A DNA stretch of 6,358 nt from Paracoccaceae bacterium (GTDB lineage: Bacteria; Pseudomonadota; Alphaproteobacteria; Rhodobacterales; Rhodobacteraceae), in contig PXDM01000523.1 of NCBI GenBank assembly GCA_003565055.1, positions 1-6,358 of the forward strand, in the 5' to 3' direction. The position numbers were made by a program, and so were the translations under genes. Positions within the stretch are counted from its first letter, which is position 1, and each line of letters begins with the position of its first letter. The notes under the pieces were generated by a model. The model saw only the letters and a program-made list of their open reading frames with translations, had not been told where the DNA came from and did not search any database. Shown here in pieces: positions 1 to 5,314 of this stretch.

Positions 1-353
1 CGCTGGCCCGGCATGTGGCGCAGCGCGTGATGCAGCTGGAATTGCAGCGCACCGGGCGGCCCCGCCCGCCCCGGCAGAGCCGCCTGCGCGCGGATCTGCG
101 GCTGGAAAGCGTGCCGGCCGCACCGCGTTTCCTGCCAGTTCTGGAGGCCGCGGCCGCAGATCTGGATCTGCGCCTGCGCGCCACGATCAGCGATGCGGCA
201 GCCGGTGAGGTGACGGCCCGGTTGCGCGGCAGCCCCGAGGCCGTGGCCGAACTGACCGAAGCGGCCATGGCCGGGGTGATCGACGGCCAGTTCCCCCGGC
301 TGGCGGAACTGCGGCAGCGCGCCCCGTCTTCCCGAATGAAAGGGCAGGCATGA
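1..353 (+). CDS. C-terminal end of an ATP-grasp/acylphosphatase-like protein (5' truncated, acylphosphatase domain decayed)
   Basis: The reading frame is open from the window edge, so the visible GTG at 15 is probably internal and the true start lies upstream. Codons are strongly GC3-rich, as expected for a real gene here. There is no obvious family motif, but the fragment aligns by hand with the C-terminus of the protein at 3843-5162. VAQRV (bases 15-29, read as valine) matches VADRL. RPPR (bases 63-74) matches RPPR at residues 351-354 of that protein. From RPPR onward the alignment is gapless for about 40 residues, and the Arg codon at 126-128 falls exactly on the acylphosphatase catalytic Arg372. 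The catalytic Asn390 position is Ala (bases 180-182) and the loop glycines are missing. A VTARLRGSPEAV stretch matches VEAELSGPEPLV. I infer a paralogous ligase whose acylphosphatase domain kept its fold but lost activity. Its stop overlaps the next start (ATGA). Without the alignment it would be hypothetical. Confidence 0.7.
   Translation, partial: LARHVAQRVMQLELQRTGRPRPPRQSRLRADLRLESVPAAPRFLPVLEAAAADLDLRLRATISDAAAGEVTARLRGSPEAVAELTEAAMAGVIDGQFPRLAELRQRAPSSRMKGQA
339..344 (+). promoter_or_regulatory. Ribosome binding site for the three-domain fusion gene
   Basis: AAAGGG lies 5 bases before the ATG at 350, inside the last codons of the upstream gene. The start codon overlaps the upstream stop (ATGA, 350-353). 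Both signals support this start and suggest translational coupling. Confidence 0.5.
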
Positions 354-3300
354 CCATCCTGCGCATCCTGAGTGCCGAGGCGATCGATTACACGATGCCG
401 CTGAAACGCCCCTATGGCACCGCCAGAGGGATCACGCGCAGTGCGCGCAACTTCATTGTCAGGCTGCAGGGCCGAACTGCCAACGGCACGGAGCATGAAG
501 GTCTGGGCGAATGCCAGCCGCGCCATGTGCTGACCGGCGACGGGCCGAGGAACGGCCCCATGGCGTGGGATTTTCTGTGTGCGGCGGTGGCGCAGCTGCG
601 CGGGTGCAGCCTCGATCTGACGGACCATAGCGCCGCTGTGGCAGGGATCCGCGCGCTCATGGCCGAAATGGATGGGCTGGCACGGGACCATGCCCTTGAT
701 GTGAACGCCGACAAACCCTTTCGCGGCACCTTGTTGGGGATCGAGGTAGCACTTCTGGACATCGCCGCGCGGGCGCTGGACTGCCAGATCGCCGATCTTC
801 TCGGCCGCCATCGCGACGAGATCGCGATCAGCATCTCGACCATCTCGACCGCGACCGGAATGGCCGGGATCGCCGATAAGGTCACCCGCCAGACCCGCTA
901 TCCGATCACCCGCGTCAAGGGCAGCGGCGATGTCGACAAGGATGTCGAGATCTTCGAGCGTATCGCCACGGCCAACCAGTCCCTGGGACGCGACAAGCCG
1001 ATCTGGATGGATATCAACGAGGCCAGCACCCGCCAGAGCGCCGAGGCTTTCATCGCCCGGCTGGCCGCGCTCATGCTCCGGGGCAGGCTGCCGCGCAGGA
1101 TCATCCTCGAAGGCATGTTGCCCAAGGATGATTTCCTGCAGCTGGCCGAGTTGCAGGTCATGGCCGATGCCCTGTGTCTGGGGCTGGACCCCGAGGGCGG
1201 GCTGGATCTGCGCATCATGCCCGACGAGGGGCTGTGGGATGCGACCGACATGGCCGCGCTGAACGCGCGCGGCGGCTGCCGGGCGATCAACCTCAAGGCA
1301 CCCAAGGCCGGCGGGCTGCTGGCCAGTATCGATCTGGTCGAGGCCGCGCTGCAGGCCAATCCGGATGTGCATGTCTCGGTCGGCGGGATGCTGGCGACCT
1401 CGGATCTGACCGCCTTCGCGCTGCATAATCTGGGCCGCGCCCTGCCCCGGCTGGACTACATCACCGCCACGCCGCCGGGCAATGTCGCGGCCCGGATCAC
1501 AACCCCGCGCGCGCGCTATGTCGGCAAGACCAGCAATGTCATCGCCGCCCAGACCGGGAACGGGCTTGGCACAAGGCTGGACGCCGCCGCGCTGGAGCCT
1601 TTCGTCACCGACCGGGCAGGAGCGGCGGGCAGGCGCACCCATGCGCTGGTCTTCGGCGGGGATACCAGCCTTGGCGACAAGCACCATCTGGCGAAAGGGG
1701 GCGACACGAAACGCCGCCTGCTGGAGGATCCGATGTCCTTCCTGCGCGGATTGCAGCCGCTGGTGGCGCAGAGCGACCATCTGATCCTGAACTTCGAATC
1801 CGTGCTCGAGGTCGATCCGGTCAGCCCGCTGGCCGACCGCAAGAATTACCTTGGCTGGGACACCCCCGAACGCACTCTGGCCTGTCTGCGCGAACTGGGC
1901 GTGACCGCAGTGGGCATGGCCAATAACCATGCAATGGATTTCGGCCCCGAGATCATGGCGCGCACCATCGCTCGGCTGGAAGAGGCCGGCATCTGCGTCT
2001 TTGGCACCGGGCCGGACCGTGAGCGCGCCGAGGCCCCGCTGACCCTGCCGCTGGATTTTGGCGGCGAAACCCGCAATGTGCATATTCTCGGGGCCAAGGC
2101 GCGCGAACGCAAGCTGGCCGAATTCGGCTTTTTCGCCACCGATGACAGCCCCGGTGTCGCGCTGCTGTCGCCTGACCGGATGGGCGCGCAGATCCGCCAG
2201 CTGAAGCAGGAGGATCCCGCATCGCTGGTGATCGTCTGGCCGCACTGGAATTTCGATTACAAATGGCCCACGCCCCGGCTGCGCGAACGTGGTCAGGCGC
2301 TGATCGAGGCCGGGGCCGATCTGGTCATCGGCCATGGCACCCATATCATGAATGATTTCACCCTTGAGGGCGGGCGCGGGATCGTCTGGTCGCTGGGCAA
2401 TTTCCAGTTCAACTGGGCCGGGCGCTACGCGAAGATGCCCGAGGCCGTGCCCTACAGCCTGGTGGCGCGGCTGGTTCTGGGCCTCGAGGACGGGGCCTGG
2501 ACCACCGATCTGCGGCTCTATCCCACCCGCTGCGACAACCCGGCGCTGGACTACCAGCCCCGCCCGGTGACCGAGGCCGAGGCCGCCGAGGTGGCCGAGA
2601 TCCTGACCCGCAAGGCGCAGGAGGCCGGACAGCCCGGGCGCTACGGCGCGCGGCAGGATGATATGGGATGGCATGTTGTGGTGGACGGGGCGGCTGCGCC
2701 CCCGACACTACCCGACAGCGAAAGCAAAAATGCCTCGCTTCAGGAAAGCAATGCTGCAGCGCTTTCGGAACTGCGGCGTAAAACGGCGTATGGATCGGCG
2801 ACATACCTTCTGGCAGAAGCTGCAAGTGATGCAGGTCTGGACCTGACCTTTGATGACACACAGACAGTCGTGCAGCCCCCTGAAACAGGCCAGGTGCTGT
2901 TTGCCATCAAGAAGGCCTCTGTTTACCTTCCCAAGCCCGGCGGCAACGGATTTTCCCATCTTGACGGGCCTGCTGGAGCAATATGCGTGAACAAGGCAAA
3001 GGCAAAGTCTCTCATGGTCGCCGCCGGTGTATCCTGTGCGCGTGGCGAGGTGTTTCAACGTGACGCGTTTACAGCCGCACTGACATTCATCACGCAACTG
3101 AAAAGCGCCGTTGTCAAACCCAGCCAGGGCAGAAAGGGCAAGGGTGTCAGTGTTGGTGTAACTCAAAGCAGTTTTCCTGTCGCATGGCAGCAGGCGCTCG
3201 ACGCCGGAGCAAAAGAAATTCTTGTCGAAGAGGAATTCATCGGTGGTGTTGAAGCACGTTATCTTGCCGTTTATGGCAAGGTTGTGGCTGTGGTGCTGCG

Positions 3301-3796
3301 CAAACCCCCGTCTGTCGAGGGGGACGGGCGATCAACGATAAAACAACTGATCCGGCAGAAGAATATCGAGCGCAGCAAGAACAGGCACCTCGCGCGCCGC
3401 TACCCGATAAAGCTGGACAATTTCCGTCTGGGTCTGCTCGGGGATGCAGGGTTTTCACCCGAAAGCATCCCGGAAGAGGGCATGGTTGTTCAACTGGATC
3501 AGAAATCCAACATTTCCTCGGGTGGCGAGTCGCATGATATCACCGATATCGTGCATCCGACGATGCTGGATATGGCCAGACGTGCTGCCCGGGCGATACC
3601 CGGTCTGAAAGTCGCCGGTGTCGATGTTCTTGCCCGTGACCATACCAAGCCTGCCACTGAAGACAGCTACATCGTTGTGGAGATCAACACGCATCCCGGC
3701 CTTGGCCTGCATCATTTCCCACTTCACGGGAAAGGGAGGAATGTCTCTGCCGAAATCATTTCAAGAGTCATTGACGCCATAGAGTCACCGCTGTGA
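350..3796 (+). CDS. Three-domain fusion: dipeptide epimerase (enolase superfamily) - CapA/PgsA-like metallophosphatase - CphA-type ATP-grasp ligase
   Basis: Residues 1-400 form an enolase-superfamily fold of the muconate-lactonizing/dipeptide epimerase kind. Visible catalytic residues are the RVK motif (R188, K190; usually KxK), metal ligands D221 (WMDINE), E254 (ILEG) and D280 (GLDPEGG), and the second base K316 (INLKAPKAGG). Such enzymes epimerise a residue in dipeptides such as L-Ala-L-Glu. Residues 431-735 are a CapA domain: GGDTSLG (D438), NFES (481-484), MANNHAMDFG (N525, N526, H527, D530), PHWN (631-634), GHGTH (661-665) and SLGNFQF (681-687). CapA proteins take part in poly-gamma-glutamate production or anchoring. 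Residues 800-1148 are an ATP-grasp ligase like that of cyanophycin synthetase: VVKP (K923), glycine loop 927-932, VEEEF hinge, R970, GDG (991-993), NISSGG, DIVHP, AGVDV and metal site EIN (E1111, N1113). There is no signal peptide or membrane segment, so it is probably cytosolic, which is odd for CapA. The frame is uninterrupted. GC falls near base 2700, at the linker before the ligase. Confidence 0.9.
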   Translation: MTILRILSAEAIDYTMPLKRPYGTARGITRSARNFIVRLQGRTANGTEHEGLGECQPRHVLTGDGPRNGPMAWDFLCAAVAQLRGCSLDLTDHSAAVAGIRALMAEMDGLARDHALDVNADKPFRGTLLGIEVALLDIAARALDCQIADLLGRHRDEIAISISTISTATGMAGIADKVTRQTRYPITRVKGSGDVDKDVEIFERIATANQSLGRDKPIWMDINEASTRQSAEAFIARLAALMLRGRLPRRIILEGMLPKDDFLQLAELQVMADALCLGLDPEGGLDLRIMPDEGLWDATDMAALNARGGCRAINLKAPKAGGLLASIDLVEAALQANPDVHVSVGGMLATSDLTAFALHNLGRALPRLDYITATPPGNVAARITTPRARYVGKTSNVIAAQTGNGLGTRLDAAALEPFVTDRAGAAGRRTHALVFGGDTSLGDKHHLAKGGDTKRRLLEDPMSFLRGLQPLVAQSDHLILNFESVLEVDPVSPLADRKNYLGWDTPERTLACLRELGVTAVGMANNHAMDFGPEIMARTIARLEEAGICVFGTGPDRERAEAPLTLPLDFGGETRNVHILGAKARERKLAEFGFFATDDSPGVALLSPDRMGAQIRQLKQEDPASLVIVWPHWNFDYKWPTPRLRERGQALIEAGADLVIGHGTHIMNDFTLEGGRGIVWSLGNFQFNWAGRYAKMPEAVPYSLVARLVLGLEDGAWTTDLRLYPTRCDNPALDYQPRPVTEAEAAEVAEILTRKAQEAGQPGRYGARQDDMGWHVVVDGAAAPPTLPDSESKNASLQESNAAALSELRRKTAYGSATYLLAEAASDAGLDLTFDDTQTVVQPPETGQVLFAIKKASVYLPKPGGNGFSHLDGPAGAICVNKAKAKSLMVAAGVSCARGEVFQRDAFTAALTFITQLKSAVVKPSQGRKGKGVSVGVTQSSFPVAWQQALDAGAKEILVEEEFIGGVEARYLAVYGKVVAVVLRKPPSVEGDGRSTIKQLIRQKNIERSKNRHLARRYPIKLDNFRLGLLGDAGFSPESIPEEGMVVQLDQKSNISSGGESHDITDIVHPTMLDMARRAARAIPGLKVAGVDVLARDHTKPATEDSYIVVEINTHPGLGLHHFPLHGKGRNVSAEIISRVIDAIESPL

Positions 3797-3827
3797 TGAC
3801 GGATCGAATTCATATCAGGCGATAGTT

Positions 3828-3832
3828 GGGAG
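3828..3832 (+). promoter_or_regulatory. Ribosome binding site for the ATP-grasp/acylphosphatase gene
   Basis: GGGAG lies 10 bases before the ATG at 3843. The start is also supported by protein alignment: M-x-S-W-D at 3843 matches M-x-S-W-D at 5311 in the downstream copy, with no net length difference over the following 345 residues. The 46-base gap from the preceding gene shows no hairpin/T-run terminator and no convincing promoter, so co-transcription is likely. Confidence 0.45.
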
Positions 3833-3842
3833 TGTCTTCAGG

Positions 3843-5162
3843 ATGAAGTCTTGGGATTATCAGGTGCAGGGGCTTCTGTCTTGTAGCAATGATTACTCCA
3901 AATCGGAGTTTATGCGTTTTGACGGTTACCGCGTCGACCGTGCCATTATGCGCGCAACAGCAGAGCGGTACGGGATGAAATACTTCAAGCTCGGCAGTGA
4001 CAACCATCACTACGTCCTTTTTTCACCGGGTCGTTCCCTTGCCTTTACACTCAATATGACAATCGGCACCCCTAACGCTGTTCGCTACCTTACCGAGAAC
4101 AAGCATCTTACCAAGCTGATGCTGAGCGCCGCCGGAGTGGCAGTACCTGTCGGGCGCGTCTTCACCGATCTCGATGCGGCTGCACGTTATCTTAATCAGG
4201 TTACGCAGCCGATGGTAGTCAAGCCACGCGCGGGCTCCAAGGGCAAAGGCATCTCACTGAATGTTCGGACTCGCACAGATCTTGAGATAGCCTGGCAAGA
4301 TGCGCGCAAAATTGGTCATTCCATAGTCCTTGAGCGATTTGTTCGCGGCGATGATCTGCGGGTCATGGTTGTGGGCGGTGAAGCGATTGCAGCAATCTAT
4401 CGTATCCCTGCGAATGTTGTCGGCGATGGCAAGAGCAGCATCGTCGAACTTGTCCGGAGAAAGAACGCTCTCAGGTCACAACATCCTCATCTGCATGCTA
4501 ACCTTATCCAGATTACGGATGAGATGCAGCGAAGGCTTGCGAAACGTAATCTTGATCTGGACTCCGTGCCTGAAGCTAACGTTCAGGTCATGCTCAATGA
4601 TGTTGCGAATGTCTCCGCAGGTGGAGACAGTGTGGCCGTTCAGCATCTGGTGCATCCCGGCTTTTTGCGTCTTGCCGAACGCGCGCTGGCAGCCTTTCCA
4701 GGGTTGGAACATGGCGGAGTTGATCTAATTGCAGAAAATTTTTCCGAAGCGCCAGAGACACAGGCACATTGCGTGTTGGAAGTGAACGCCAATGCTTCGA
4801 TCCAGATGCACCATTTCCCGCTCTACGGCCCCCCCGTGGACGTGGCTGACCGGCTGGTGCGCTGGTATGCCTTCGAGCGCCACGGCAATATCCGCCCGCC
4901 CCGCCATGTGCGCCGCAAGGTCACGGTCTCGGGCAAGGTGCAGCAGGTCGGCTATCGCAAGTGGCTGGAGCGGACAGCCAGGGCGCATGATGTCGCGGGC
5001 TGGGTCCGCAATCTCGGCACGGATCAGGTCGAGGCGGAACTGAGCGGGCCGGAACCTCTGGTCAGCGCGGTCATCCTGGCCATGTGGCACGGGCCTGCCA
5101 AGGCAGTGGTGCACGAGGTGCGGGTGGAAGATGTGGAAAGTGAAAGTTTTTCTATTCGATGA
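3843..5162 (+). CDS. CphA-type ATP-grasp carboxylate-amine ligase with C-terminal acylphosphatase domain
   Basis: This 439-residue protein has three parts. Residues 1-85 are a variable N-terminal module. Residues 86-345 are an ATP-grasp core resembling the ATP-grasp half of cyanophycin synthetase: NKHLTK, VVKPRAGSKGKG (K127, loop 131-136), VLERF hinge (E164), GDDLRVMVVGG (169-179), NVVGDG (GDG 194-196), NDVANVSAGGDS, LVHPGF, HGGVD and metal-binding EVN (E313, N315). Such enzymes activate a carboxylate as an acyl-phosphate with ATP and join it to an amine. There is no Mur-ligase half, so it is not a full cyanophycin synthetase. After an RPPR linker (351-354), residues 357-439 are an acylphosphatase domain: VSGKVQQVGYR with catalytic R372, then GWVRN with catalytic N390, at the 18-residue spacing seen in acylphosphatases. 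A Gln (Q368) replaces the usual Gly of VQGVGFR. Acylphosphatases hydrolyse acyl-phosphates, so an editing role is a natural inference. GC rises sharply at about base 4812. The stop overlaps a downstream ATG. Confidence 0.9.
   Translation: MKSWDYQVQGLLSCSNDYSKSEFMRFDGYRVDRAIMRATAERYGMKYFKLGSDNHHYVLFSPGRSLAFTLNMTIGTPNAVRYLTENKHLTKLMLSAAGVAVPVGRVFTDLDAAARYLNQVTQPMVVKPRAGSKGKGISLNVRTRTDLEIAWQDARKIGHSIVLERFVRGDDLRVMVVGGEAIAAIYRIPANVVGDGKSSIVELVRRKNALRSQHPHLHANLIQITDEMQRRLAKRNLDLDSVPEANVQVMLNDVANVSAGGDSVAVQHLVHPGFLRLAERALAAFPGLEHGGVDLIAENFSEAPETQAHCVLEVNANASIQMHHFPLYGPPVDVADRLVRWYAFERHGNIRPPRHVRRKVTVSGKVQQVGYRKWLERTARAHDVAGWVRNLGTDQVEAELSGPEPLVSAVILAMWHGPAKAVVHEVRVEDVESESFSIR
4812..4879 (+). repeat. 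68-bp perfect direct repeat, copy 1 (inside ligase gene)
   Basis: Every base of 4812-4879 equals 6280-6347, an offset of 1468. The repeat encodes HFPLYGPP through YAFER, the end of the ATP-grasp core and the following helix. Upstream the two genes differ at many synonymous positions. The copy also marks the jump from mid-GC to high-GC DNA in this gene, consistent with a recombination or conversion boundary. Confidence 0.9.
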
Positions 5163-5314
5163 GAAGAATCACTGTGGACCTGATGGGCATTCATGATCGA
5201 TACTCAATGGCCCGGGTTCAGGGCAGGATATATTATGATCAGGAAGGTTATTTATATTATCAATCAGTCGGTTTGAAAGAAAACAGAGCTTCCAAAAGAC
5301 GAGGTTTCGCATGA
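5159..5314 (+). CDS. Small ORF of 51 codons, unknown function, coupled to both neighbours
   Basis: I do not recognise this peptide. The ATG at 5159 overlaps the preceding stop (ATGA, 5159-5162), and its own TGA (5312-5314) overlaps the next gene's ATG at 5311, again as ATGA. The ORF exactly fills what would otherwise be a 148-base gap. The peptide begins MRRITVDLMG and is basic (8 Arg, 2 Lys against 3 Asp, 2 Glu). It is tyrosine-rich in the middle (6 Tyr, including IYYDQEGYLYY at residues 24-34) and ends KRRGFA. There is no Cys, signal peptide or membrane segment. The DNA is very AT-rich (about 33% GC in row 5221-5280), unlike the high-GC end of the preceding gene. No good Shine-Dalgarno sequence precedes 5159, so translation would rely on coupling. 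It could be a substrate or carrier peptide, a small partner of the ligases, or a coupling leader only. An internal ATG at 5183 is an alternative start. Confidence 0.5.
   Translation: MRRITVDLMGIHDRYSMARVQGRIYYDQEGYLYYQSVGLKENRASKRRGFA
5301..5304 (+). promoter_or_regulatory. Ribosome binding site for the second ATP-grasp gene
   Basis: GAGG lies 6 bases before the ATG at 5311 and 9 before the ATG at 5314. Either could start the gene. The first gives the ATGA overlap with the small ORF and the same length as the upstream paralogue. Confidence 0.5.

Noticed and set aside
412..1359. Long open frames on the minus strand (412-885 and 898-1359) and extra plus-strand frames (930-1262, 1174-1428)
   Set aside because: They lie wholly inside the epimerase domain, which has clear catalytic motifs. 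GC-rich codon bias creates such mirror frames, and their translations are low-complexity and lack motifs.
3796..3825. Nine-codon mini-ORF (MTDRIHIRR) starting on the stop of the fusion gene (TGATG)
   Set aside because: Too short to judge and it ends 17 bases before the next start. It may help ribosomes reinitiate, but chance is as likely.
3797..3842. Terminator or promoter in the gap between the fusion gene and the next ligase gene
   Set aside because: The 46 bases show only a GAATTC palindrome and a GGGAG ribosome site, with no stem followed by T residues and no paired -35/-10 boxes.
5229..5267. Two near-copies of TATATTAT followed by ATCAG, 24 bases apart, as a possible promoter or operator
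   Set aside because: No -35-like element sits at a proper distance, and the stretch is inside the small ORF, where it encodes Tyr-rich sequence. It is not enough for a call.
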